Shown here: positions 7,926 to 14,535 of the stretch, piece after piece
How the letters are laid out: the number at the start of each line of letters is the position of its first letter
How positions within the stretch are numbered: the first letter of the stretch is position 1
DNA from: a virus
Direction: 5' to 3' (one strand)
DNA length: 20,335 nucleotides
IMG/VR virus record: IMGVR_UViG_3300031227_000552
Location: 1 to 20,335 of that record
Program-made: the position numbers and the translations under genes
The notes under the pieces: model-generated
The model's input: only the letters and a program-made list of their open reading frames with translations
What the model was told of the DNA's origin: nothing
Database searches by the model: none

Positions 7926-8378
7926 TTAGTCCTGATCCATAACTACGAACTGAACTTTGGCGTAACCATAAGTATTGCTCGCAATAGAATCGGTTGAAAT
8001 GTCAATAGCAATAATCTGACATCCCCAAGCTACACAAGTATTATCAGAAATATCAATACTGTCGTTAGCATGGAGATCACAAATTTCACCGACATTACTC
8101 TGATCTAAAACTTCATCATTTTCAACTTTGACCCAAAACTTATAGCCCTGGCGTGGAGGAATAACTAAAATATCCTCTCCGCTTGTGCTACTATGAGCCG
8201 CTATTCCTAAAAAAGTATTAGCAAATGCTGTCGTCGCGTTAGTTGCTAAACCAGCCGTATCGTCATGAAGGGCTTGTCCTTTAGTAATCGTAACTGCGGC
8301 GGAAGTAAATTTGCGTAACCCTGATCCTAATACATTGGTGTCAGGTGTAAACCCATCTTTATAGTAACTCTTATTCAT
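7926..8378 (-). CDS. Decoration/head-stabilising-like protein, copy 1
   Basis: 150 residues, paralogue of the next gene downstream. It starts MNKSYYKDGFTPD after an AGGAGG SD (CAGGAGGTATTAGAGATG). The central VIPPRQGYKFWVKVE and the terminal TYGYAKVQFVVMDQD are nearly shared with its copy, while the middle loops differ. It lies between the zinc ribbon/scaffold genes and the capsid gene, the usual site for a head-decoration gene. Role inferred from position and size. Confidence 0.7.
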   Translation of the reverse strand: MNKSYYKDGFTPDTNVLGSGLRKFTSAAVTITKGQALHDDTAGLATNATTAFANTFLGIAAHSSTSGEDILVIPPRQGYKFWVKVENDEVLDQSNVGEICDLHANDSIDISDNTCVAWGCQIIAIDISTDSIASNTYGYAKVQFVVMDQD

Positions 8379-8393
8379 CTCTAATACCTCCTG

Positions 8394-8576
8394 TTAGTAA
8401 TCATTAATACTCAGCTTTATTTCAGAAGGTATATCGGTGGGTTTTTTAGCAAAATGAGGCCATCCGCAATCAGTACACTCAGGCTTTTCTTCGCCCGGAA
8501 GATAGTTCTGCTCTAGTCCACACCTTCCACAGATGTAGCCAAGCTCTCTTCCTTCTTCATGTCTAATATTACCCAT
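8394..8576 (-). CDS. Small zinc-ribbon protein
   Basis: 60 residues with two CxxC knuckles: CGRC at about 16-19 and CTDC at about 34-37, spaced as in rubredoxin-like zinc ribbons. It begins MGNIRHEEGR and ends in an acidic tail. It starts two bases after the scaffold-like gene's stop. Such ribbons are common in phage head modules, but the partner is unknown; a structural zinc and a protein- or nucleic-acid-binding role are inferred. Confidence 0.7.
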   Translation of the reverse strand: MGNIRHEEGRELGYICGRCGLEQNYLPGEEKPECTDCGWPHFAKKPTDIPSEIKLSINDY

Positions 8577-8578
8577 GC

Positions 8579-9784
8579 TTAGTCCTTATCTTGTGAGGGA
8601 TCGTAAATGCCCCCCAAACCCATTTCAGTCCTACGATCCAGATTAGCTTTCGCTTTCGCCGGATCAAGTCCTGCCTTCTTAAATAAAGCCTCTAACTTTT
8701 GTAAATGATCTGATTTTGAACCTATTGGCTTTGTAACTACATGAGCTGCCGTAGAACTATTGCTCTCATCAACACTTTCCCTACGATCGGCTTCACTTTT
8801 CAAAGCATCCTCCTTTATTTTTGCAACCTCATCCTCAGTATATAACTTCGGAGTTGGTTTTGTTTCCTTAGCACCAGCCAACCTTATTTCAAGCTCGGCC
8901 GCAACTTTGTCTCCAAAGTCGATTGCTTCCATCCACTTAGGATTCTCTTTAACGATCTGATCGCATATTGCGTATTCAGGGTATTCACTTTCGAGTACAT
9001 CAAGAACTTCGCTTTTGCTTAACCCCTTTTCCTTTAACTCTAAAACCTTTGCTTCAGGCCTTACGTTTGGGAACTTCTCAGTTAAGCGTTTAACAGATTT
9101 GTCTTGCTCTGCCAAAAACTCCTCGGCTTTTTCAGCCATCTCAGCTTTTGTTGCAGATTCGTTCTGTAACGAAACCCTGCGTTGCTCATTCTTTGCTACC
9201 CACCTTTGCGCTGCTAACGGATCTTCGTCATTCCAAGTTTCCCAATCTTCCTTCGTCATCTCACGCCTTTCGACATAAGGTTTTTCTTTGTCCTCAGTTA
9301 TTTCAGTAAGGACTCTTTGCTCTTCAGCTTGGACAGCGTTTCTCTCAACCACAGGTGTTGTTGCAATCGCTATCTCACTCTTCAGCGATGCAATCTCGGT
9401 TTCATGCACCGTATCACCTGTTTCTTTGGCACGCTCTAAATCCTTCAGCCTACCAAACATCTTTGAGATCTTCTTCTCGGCCTTCTTCAGCTTCCTAGCG
9501 AGTTGTTTATCAGTAGGTTCGCCTTTCCTCTTTTCTTTAATCTCTTCGACTTTCGTCTTTTCTTCTTCTTCTAACTGATCCTCCGGCTTATCTAGCAAAT
9601 CCTCGTCGCTGTCATCAGCCGCTTCTTCAGTCTGAATTTCCTCCGCAGTCTTTTGTTTAGGCTCTGCGACTTCCTCTGCTTTTTTGGTTTCCTCAACCTT
9701 CTTTACTTCTTCAGCCTCTTGTTTTCCTGCCAGGAGATCGCCCAACTTTTTCTTTCCTAGCTCTAAAACGGTTTCAAGACTCAT
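8579..9784 (-). CDS. Scaffolding-like head assembly protein
   Basis: 401 residues, highly charged. Residues about 20-110 are Glu/Lys-rich coiled coil, about 155-230 are helical, and the C-terminal third has GLSKSEVLDVLESEYPEY and a tail LGGIYDPSQDKD. No enzyme motif is seen. Position between portal and capsid, length and acidic helical composition are those of phage scaffolding proteins, which guide capsid assembly and leave or are degraded before packaging. SD CAGGAGGAAAAACATG. No protease domain is visible in it or next to it. Confidence 0.7.
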   Translation of the reverse strand: MSLETVLELGKKKLGDLLAGKQEAEEVKKVEETKKAEEVAEPKQKTAEEIQTEEAADDSDEDLLDKPEDQLEEEEKTKVEEIKEKRKGEPTDKQLARKLKKAEKKISKMFGRLKDLERAKETGDTVHETEIASLKSEIAIATTPVVERNAVQAEEQRVLTEITEDKEKPYVERREMTKEDWETWNDEDPLAAQRWVAKNEQRRVSLQNESATKAEMAEKAEEFLAEQDKSVKRLTEKFPNVRPEAKVLELKEKGLSKSEVLDVLESEYPEYAICDQIVKENPKWMEAIDFGDKVAAELEIRLAGAKETKPTPKLYTEDEVAKIKEDALKSEADRRESVDESNSSTAAHVVTKPIGSKSDHLQKLEALFKKAGLDPAKAKANLDRRTEMGLGGIYDPSQDKD

Positions 9785-9802
9785 GTTTTTCCTCCTGGAA
9801 AA

Positions 9803-10120
9803 TTATTTATTAAATGGATTTTTCTTTGGTCTGCCGGCTTTTTTAGGTTCTAGTGGCTCTTCTGCCTTTGGAGCTTCAACTACCACCTCTTCCTCTGGAG
9901 CTTCCTTAGAAGCAAATCCTTCGTCGGCCATCTTTTGCAGTTTAACTTTGTTTTCCTTTTCAAGTTCCTCCGCATAAGCATCCAACTTCCTTTGCTTCTC
10001 AACAGCCGCTAAATCATCCGCTACCGCCAAATCATGTGGCATTTGGCCTCTTGCTGGATTCCTCGGCATAATGATAGGATTTTTGTACTTCTTCTTATCC
10101 ATTGTTTTGGTCGTCGCCAT
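9803..10120 (-). CDS. Small charged protein with an AT-hook-like tail
   Basis: 105 residues. N-terminus basic (MATTKTMDKKKYKNP), middle helical and charged, then an acidic EAPEEEVVVEAPKAEEP segment and a C-terminal KKAGRPKKNPF, which resembles the GRP core of AT-hook DNA-binding motifs. It overlaps the upstream gene's stop by 1 base (TAATG) and precedes the scaffold gene. Possibly a minor head or DNA-associated protein; no family recognised. Confidence 0.6.
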   Translation of the reverse strand: MATTKTMDKKKYKNPIIMPRNPARGQMPHDLAVADDLAAVEKQRKLDAYAEELEKENKVKLQKMADEGFASKEAPEEEVVVEAPKAEEPLEPKKAGRPKKNPFNK

Positions 10121-10386
10121 TACTCATCCTCCTTGTTACTTTCGGTTTTTAATGCTTCCATTCTATCGTCAACGAGACTAAGGAGCTTACCAAGTTCATC
10201 GTACCCGGCTCTCGAATCCTGTGCCTCGACTATTTTCTGCTGACGCATTAAATTTAATGTTTTCTTAATTAAACTAGCTTGCCTATACCTAATCAGCTTT
10301 TTAAAAACCATCCATCCTTCGTTTTTCTTTAAACTATGCCAAAGAGCGATTTCTTCGTTTACTGAATTAGCAAACATTTCATCCAT
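10120..10386 (-). CDS. Small helical protein of unknown function
   Basis: 88 residues from the ATG at 10386 (MDEMFANSVNEE). An in-frame ATG at 10404 also exists, but it lies inside an operator-like palindrome and has no SD, whereas 10386 has GGAG eight bases upstream, so I chose it. The protein is helical and charged, with LRYRQASLIKKTLNL-like amphipathic segments and an acidic end. First gene of the scaffold/capsid block, immediately after two palindromic sites that may control it. Confidence 0.6.
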   Translation of the reverse strand: MDEMFANSVNEEIALWHSLKKNEGWMVFKKLIRYRQASLIKKTLNLMRQQKIVEAQDSRAGYDELGKLLSLVDDRMEALKTESNKEDE

Positions 10387-10401
10387 GTAATATCTCCATA
10401 T

Positions 10402-10419
10402 CATATCAATTCTGATGTG
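10402..10419. promoter_or_regulatory. Operator-like palindrome, site 1
   Basis: 18-base imperfect inverted repeat catatcaattctgatgtg. It matches a second site in 15 of 18 positions. Its left end overlaps the rejected upstream ATG of the 10120 gene, 16 bases before the preferred start, a good place for a repressor to act. Confidence 0.5.
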
Positions 10420-10442
10420 TTATATGCATATTTCCCTCATAA

Positions 10443-10460
10443 CACATCAATTATGATGTT
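10443..10460. promoter_or_regulatory. Operator-like palindrome, site 2
   Basis: 18-base sequence cacatcaattatgatgtt with a perfect ACATCA/TGATGT inverted core. Its centre is 41 bases (about four helical turns) from site 1, so a dimeric regulator could bind both on the same face. A weak promoter may lie between them, but no good -35/-10 pair is visible. Confidence 0.5.
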
Positions 10461-10462
10461 TT

Positions 10463-10661
10463 AAGCTAGGTAACGATTTGCCGAGAACCAGAGTTAGCTG
10501 GTGCTAAAGACTCGTATAGTCACGTTACATAGACATCTATTCTTATTGGAGTCCGATTAGCTAATTCTACGTATCTCCTTCCTAAGAATGTCTATTACAA
10601 TCTGCTTTGCGTTCCGATGGTTTATAGCAATGATTGTGTCTACCTATTCCACCACTAGCTT
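10463..10661 (-). ncRNA. Candidate structured RNA with expanded tRNA-Leu-like topology
   Basis: Minus-strand pairings: a 7-bp closing stem 10661-10655 with 10469-10463; a D-arm-like segment 10654-10635 (TG, GTG stem, loop with GGTAGA, CAC), nearly identical to tRNA-Leu D arms; an 8-bp anticodon-like stem with a 2-nt bulge (10635-10632 and 10629-10626 with 10606-10599) and a 19-nt loop; a 12-bp stem 10594-10583 with 10545-10530 (4-nt bulge) where a long variable arm would be; and a 6-bp stem 10528-10523 with 10475-10470 abutting the closing stem as a T arm does. That last arm's 47-base loop ends CAAAT, like the 3' half of a T loop, and holds two small hairpins. There is no normal 7-nt anticodon loop and no encoded CCA. 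The stretch has no open reading frame with an SD. Confidence 0.55.
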
Positions 10662-10690
10662 ATATCTATCGGTTTTTAAAGAACTCACGT

Positions 10691-10798
10691 CTATCTTCTT
10701 CTACGGCCTCTGCCTGCCCCACGACCTCTACCTGGCTTTGCATCACCCTTCTTACCAACCCTTGGCGTACCTCCGCAACTACCTTTTCTAGCTGTCAT
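10691..10798 (-). CDS. Arg/Gly-rich basic micro-protein after the portal
   Basis: 35 residues: MTARKGSCGGTPRVGKK, then GDAKPGRGRGAGRGRRRR, stop TAG. The SD AAAGGAG sits inside the last portal codons six bases before ATG, and the start is one base after the portal stop, so translation is coupled to the portal. About one third of residues are Arg or Lys and nearly a third Gly, giving an RGG-like, protamine-like composition that would bind nucleic acid. It might coat DNA or the adjacent structured RNA; this is inference. Too short for most gene callers. Confidence 0.65.
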   Translation of the reverse strand: MTARKGSCGGTPRVGKKGDAKPGRGRGAGRGRRRR

Positions 10799-10799
10799 A

Positions 10800-12971
10800 T
10801 TAATCTCCTTTTATCTTGCCAAGTCCACCCGGAGGCTGCCCCATGCCTGGCGGTACTCCCGGTTGCCCTCCACCAATAGGCGCTTCAGGTGGCAATCCCC
10901 TCTTCTCATTAAGGATTTGACCCATCGCTATATTGTTAGCCTGCTGCTCTTGATATGCCTTATTGACCTGTTCAATCATTCCAACATATAATTGCATCAT
11001 ATAATTATCGAAGTTCTGTCGGTATTCTTTGTCAAGCGTATGGTAATCTTTGTCTTTCTTCTCGCTTAGACCCATGAATAACGTCATTACATCATCGCCT
11101 TCTTCAATCGATAAGACCTCGCCTTGCTTTATCTTTGTCCACGCTTGGTCAACAACCTTTGCCGATCCGAAATCAACTCTTGGTTCAGGTGGCATAATCA
11201 TCTCAACATTAGGTATCCCAACCTTCTCTGCCGCGTTCTTTGCTAAATGCCATGAACCTTTAGGATTAATCTGCGGATTAAACCACATTGTTTGACTCAA
11301 TGATTCAAGACCCCATAACGCTATCTCACGCTCTAATGTCTTTGAACCTGTTGCTATATCAGGAGTTAAACGTATATTATACTTGCCTCTGATGGTTTCA
11401 ATCGAGAAATTCTCAAATAACTTCTTGCCATCTTCTTCACCTAAAACCCTGTCGCCTAGATCCGAAGGACTCCAATCTTGATAGAACTGGAACAGCATCG
11501 TGATAGCTTCAGCTATATCCGCCTGGATACGCTTTACCCAAAGGCCAAATCTCGTTTCGCTTTTTTGGTTAATGAGCATATCTCTTGTTGCAGTTCCGGA
11601 AACACCCTGAGTATTGCTCATAAAGTACGATGCAGCACCAGTCAATCGTTCCGCCATCTGGAACAATAGGTTAATATCTGATTCAGCCCAAGCTAAAGAC
11701 CTGGTAAGGTTCGGGAAATTAACGGACTTGGGATCATCTGTTGGGAACAAATCGCCCGGCCTTACCCTGAAATTCTGCTGCTGAAAACTCTCATCTGGTT
11801 TATAGAAACCAAAAGGTACGTTTGAAACATATTGGAAATCACTCTTCTGATTCCATACATTATTGAACGCATTGGATACCGGAGCAATAAGCCTTGGAAT
11901 AGATTTACCTGGAAACAACCCTGGCCTGCGAATAAGACCACTACCAATAAACGGTCGCTTACCGGTTCTTGTGATCTTCCTTAACGGCTTCTTTGCCATT
12001 ACGGTTTCAGTCAATGGCTCATATGTAATGCGATACTCTTCAAACTTACCATCGGCTTCATGCTTGCCATATCGTTCCAAAAGGTCAACTTCAAAGTCAA
12101 CTAAATCTTTCGTTGTCAACTCATCCCTCCTCAACCCTTGTTTCTTTTCCTTTTCCGTAGCTATCTTTGAATCACAAATCTTCTGTTTAAGTTTCTCAAC
12201 AAAGTCTTTCGGATCGCCAATGTTCTTATAATATCCACGCTCGGCTTCATCAATAACATCTATCGCGCGTTTATGTAACACATGAATTAAAAATGGTTTT
12301 TCTTGTAAGGTCTTTCCAAAGGTAGGATATAAAAGGTCGTCGAGGTTATCTATGTTTTCAAGTACGGCTTTCTCAAATCGTTTCTTCTCGGTTTCAATCT
12401 TGTAACCTAAGAACTTAGCCCTTTGTCCATCAACCTTTACTTCACGAGGAATACGCCTGTCGATCCACTCATACCATACTTTCCATCTGACTTTAAATAT
12501 TGATGTTCCCATTGTGATACGGTTATGTATAAAGTCATCGATCTCCGGGAATACATTACACTCTTGATCTGAACACATCCACTTAGCGAACTTTGCGCTT
12601 TGATCTTTGCGGTCAATATCCGTTGACTCAGTTGCGGTCATGTGGATCGTATCAGGTGTCCAACAAGTTCCCAATAGAGTCGCTTGGTAACTATCACAAA
12701 TAGCAGCAGTCAACCCTAAGTTCCTATCAGATTGCCAAGACTCTTTATCTAAGTCCTCGATCTCAGTAGGCTTCGCGCCTTCATACATCAATAAATCTTT
12801 AATGCGATCGGTTATCCAACCGGCCATCTCTGTTGTTGCTTGGGAATATTCGGCTTTAATCTGTTTGGTAAGTTCTGTTTGATCTGTTTGGGAAATATTG
12901 TCTGATTCTAATTCAGGTGCGACTCGTTTTTCTACTTTGTCTACATGCGAGAGGGGATTTTTCTTTGACAT
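10800..12971 (-). CDS. Portal protein
   Basis: 723 residues, in the size range of large (P22-like) portals. Portal proteins form the 12-subunit ring at one capsid vertex through which DNA enters and to which TerL and the tail dock. Recognisable pieces are an N-terminal helical part (MAGWITDRIKDLL), a core near residues 360-400 (FNNVWNQKSDFQYVSNVPFG), GVSGTATRDMLINQKSETR near 450-470 followed by the long helix of the stem/wing, and a Gly/Pro-rich disordered tail. Position after terminase and before scaffold and capsid supports the call. It has its own promoter and terminator-bearing leader just upstream. SD GGAG lies ten bases before ATG. Confidence 0.85.
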   Translation of the reverse strand: MSKKNPLSHVDKVEKRVAPELESDNISQTDQTELTKQIKAEYSQATTEMAGWITDRIKDLLMYEGAKPTEIEDLDKESWQSDRNLGLTAAICDSYQATLLGTCWTPDTIHMTATESTDIDRKDQSAKFAKWMCSDQECNVFPEIDDFIHNRITMGTSIFKVRWKVWYEWIDRRIPREVKVDGQRAKFLGYKIETEKKRFEKAVLENIDNLDDLLYPTFGKTLQEKPFLIHVLHKRAIDVIDEAERGYYKNIGDPKDFVEKLKQKICDSKIATEKEKKQGLRRDELTTKDLVDFEVDLLERYGKHEADGKFEEYRITYEPLTETVMAKKPLRKITRTGKRPFIGSGLIRRPGLFPGKSIPRLIAPVSNAFNNVWNQKSDFQYVSNVPFGFYKPDESFQQQNFRVRPGDLFPTDDPKSVNFPNLTRSLAWAESDINLLFQMAERLTGAASYFMSNTQGVSGTATRDMLINQKSETRFGLWVKRIQADIAEAITMLFQFYQDWSPSDLGDRVLGEEDGKKLFENFSIETIRGKYNIRLTPDIATGSKTLEREIALWGLESLSQTMWFNPQINPKGSWHLAKNAAEKVGIPNVEMIMPPEPRVDFGSAKVVDQAWTKIKQGEVLSIEEGDDVMTLFMGLSEKKDKDYHTLDKEYRQNFDNYMMQLYVGMIEQVNKAYQEQQANNIAMGQILNEKRGLPPEAPIGGGQPGVPPGMGQPPGGLGKIKGD

Positions 12972-12991
12972 AAATTTCTTTCTCCAATACC

Positions 12992-13031
12992 AAAAAAAGA
13001 AGCAGCCCTCTTGCGCAAGGACTGCCTCTTC
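12992..13031 (-). terminator. Intrinsic terminator just upstream of portal
   Basis: On the minus strand, 13031-13019 pairs with 13008-12996 to form a 13-bp stem (three G-U pairs). The 10-base loop contains the palindrome TTGCGCAA. A run of U (12998-12992) follows directly. It ends only about 20 bases before the portal ATG, leaving no room for another promoter, so it acts either as a partial terminator or as a regulated attenuator. Confidence 0.75.
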
Positions 13032-13094
13032 ATATTGGTACAGATTTCTCCGTCGAGAAACCTTAGATTTATTTATTCATAGGAAAACTAATTA
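12992..13094 (-). ncRNA. About 100-nt structured leader or small RNA
   Basis: From the predicted start near 13094 to the terminator U-tract the transcript would be about 100 nt. It contains an 8-bp hairpin (13062-13055 with 13050-13043, loop GACG) and the 13-bp terminator hairpin. A CCAATA segment just before the terminator can pair with UAUUGG just before the portal SD, offering an alternative fold. It could be a stand-alone small RNA or an attenuator for the portal gene. A three-codon mini-ORF (ATG AAT AAA TAA) is present without a clear SD. Confidence 0.5.
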
Positions 13095-13100
13095 TAACTT

Positions 13101-13129
13101 ATTATAGTCTATGTGTTTTTATTTGTCAA
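13101..13129 (-). promoter_or_regulatory. Consensus sigma-70 promoter upstream of portal
   Basis: Exact TTGACA (13129-13124), a 17-base spacer, and exact TATAAT (13106-13101). The predicted start is near 13094. It lies in the gap after the zincin-like gene and reads toward the portal. It is the only promoter found here that fully matches the bacterial vegetative consensus. Confidence 0.8.
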
Positions 13130-13141
13130 CACTTTGTTCGG

Positions 13142-13516
13142 TTAGTGAACATTAAGCGCAAGTAACGCATTTTCAATAGTCCTAATTACTGCATGACGCT
13201 CTTTAGTCCAATCAGCTTTATCCCATCCCCGATCCTCTGCTAAGTCCTGAAGTGGCGATAACAATAACTCCAAACATTCATGTAACGCCGTTTCTTTAAG
13301 AAACCCATCTTTAAGATAATCGACATCGTACTTCTTTGCAAGACCTATTGTAGCGGTTCTGTCTTGGTATGATGACCAACATGAACCAAGCGCATTGTTA
13401 TGAGATTTGTGCAAAATCGTTACTGTCCAAGATTGAAGTCCAAGTATTTCTATCCATCCCAAACAATATGACTCGAATAAAGCAAACTCATCATCAGTAA
13501 TTAATCGATTAGCCAT
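13142..13516 (-). CDS. Possible zincin-like protein (HExxE motif)
   Basis: 124 residues. Residues 79-83 read HECLE inside a hydrophobic helix (ETALHECLELLLSPL), and H108 follows in ERHAVIRTIENAL. This resembles small phage metallopeptidase-like proteins with an HExxH helix, except that the second His is Glu here. It may use H79, E83 and H108 differently or be inactive. Trp-rich middle (LQSWTVTIL). Its start overlaps the previous gene by one base (TAATG). Family assignment is tentative. Confidence 0.5.
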   Translation of the reverse strand: MANRLITDDEFALFESYCLGWIEILGLQSWTVTILHKSHNNALGSCWSSYQDRTATIGLAKKYDVDYLKDGFLKETALHECLELLLSPLQDLAEDRGWDKADWTKERHAVIRTIENALLALNVH

Positions 13517-13824
13517 TAAGCGCCACCAGGCGTTGCAAGTCCACCGTTACCACCTGGCGTTACGATTCGATTACTAGCTCTTTGCCCTGCCTTTATGTCT
13601 TGAACCTTAACGAACTGCCTTACAATCGGAACTTCTAACATCAACATCCCAATCCCTTGAGCAAAGTATCGCGCTAGGTTTGGATTAACCATCATTCCCA
13701 ACTCACCATCTTTACTGACCTTAATAGCCATAACGATCTCATCATTGTCCGTAAACTCTGCCGGACACTCTTCAAACTTAGCCTTCTTTGCCTCTAACTT
13801 CGCGTTCGCTTCGCCCATGTCCAA
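13516..13824 (-). CDS. Small phage protein of unknown function
   Basis: 102 residues: a charged helical N-terminus (GEANAKLEAKKAKFEECP), a core VNPNLARYFAQGIGMLMLEV with amphipathic character, then IVRQFVKVQDIKAGQR and a Gly/Pro tail (TPGGNGGLATPGGA). SD AAGGAG lies six bases before ATG. It overlaps the membrane protein gene upstream by 31 bases and the next gene by one base. No family recognised. Confidence 0.65.
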   Translation of the reverse strand: MDMGEANAKLEAKKAKFEECPAEFTDNDEIVMAIKVSKDGELGMMVNPNLARYFAQGIGMLMLEVPIVRQFVKVQDIKAGQRASNRIVTPGGNGGLATPGGA

Positions 13825-14054
13825 CTCCTTTTGTAATGTTCACAGCTTGGTTTACTTTTCCAATATATATAATTACCATAGCTTCCTTTGCCATAGCAAA
13901 CACTATCTAATGAAAGATATTCACAAGAACAACATCCCTGAAACTCGCTATATCCCCTTAACTTCCATACTGTCCATGCTAAGATAGACGCTGCTGCCAT
14001 AACAAAGCCATAGAACATAACCGTCCACCCAATAACTAGAGCAATCGTATTCAT
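13794..14054 (-). CDS. Small membrane protein with Cys-rich domain
   Basis: 86 residues. One membrane helix at about 5-30 (VIGWTVMFYGFVMAAASILA) is followed by a domain with CCSC, C and C residues and many Tyr/Ser/Lys (GCCSCEYLSLDSVCYGKGSY). SD AAGGAGG is inside the end of the previous gene. Overlaps the following gene's start by 31 bases. No recognised family; perhaps a lysis-adjacent or membrane-associated accessory. Confidence 0.5.
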   Translation of the reverse strand: MNTIALVIGWTVMFYGFVMAAASILAWTVWKLRGYSEFQGCCSCEYLSLDSVCYGKGSYGNYIYWKSKPSCEHYKRSWTWAKRTRS

Positions 14055-14061
14055 TACTTAT

Positions 14062-14346
14062 TTAGGCCTCCTTTACTGGTTCATATGTAGCTTCAAATAT
14101 ATCTGGCTTGCAAGGATAGAACTCGCCCTTGACACCCTTGATGATCCAATCGTTCTCGCTTGCCACCATCAATCCTTCGTTCGTAGGAATGTGCATACCT
14201 ATTTTATTATCTGGTAATCCAGGTATTCCAGAACACTTACCCTCCTGTAAAGTTCCCACATCAGCATGTTCGCACATCTCGTTCCAAGTATCCCATCTTA
14301 ATTGAACTGCCTCAATTACTACTGGTTTCTTCCTGTACTTTGGCAT
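14062..14346 (-). CDS. PGDYG-like small phage protein
   Basis: 94 residues. The start MPKYRKKPVVIEAVQ and the end WIIKGVKGEFYPCKPDIFEA match a widespread small phage protein that carries a PGDYG-type signature; here the central motif reads SENDWIIKGVKG. Its function is unknown. It follows the preceding gene by a TGA-ATG junction with an AAAGGAGGCC SD. Confidence 0.75.
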   Translation of the reverse strand: MPKYRKKPVVIEAVQLRWDTWNEMCEHADVGTLQEGKCSGIPGLPDNKIGMHIPTNEGLMVASENDWIIKGVKGEFYPCKPDIFEATYEPVKEA

Positions 14347-14535
14347 TCAGGCCTCCTTTAGTTTGTGCATATCTTCTAACTCAAAATCCCAAGGAATAAA
14401 TATCTTTAAACCGTCGTGTATTGCAAAGAATCTTTTACATCTTTCACAATATAATTTTCTAGCTCCAGGAATAGTATCATAACCCTTAACCACCTTTAAT
14501 TTATGAAAAAAGATTTTACACCATAGGTTCGCCAT
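14347..14535 (-). CDS. Small Cys knuckle protein (DUF1660-like)
   Basis: 62 residues with MANLWCKIFFHKL at the start and CERC near residues 30-33, a C...H...CxxC arrangement as in small phage zinc-binding proteins of the DUF1660 kind. Its ATG overlaps the terminase stop (TAATG) and its SD AAAGGAG is within the last terminase codons, so it is translationally coupled to terL. Confidence 0.55.
   Translation of the reverse strand: MANLWCKIFFHKLKVVKGYDTIPGARKLYCERCKRFFAIHDGLKIFIPWDFELEDMHKLKEA

Noticed and set aside
10387-10404. Start of the 88-residue gene at ATG 10404
   Set aside because: No SD, and the codon lies within a palindrome; ATG 10386 has GGAG at the right distance.
10463-10661. Ordinary tRNA-Leu gene
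   Set aside because: The D arm and acceptor fit, but there is no 7-nt anticodon loop, the T-like loop has 47 bases, and no CCA is encoded. Listed as a candidate structured RNA instead.
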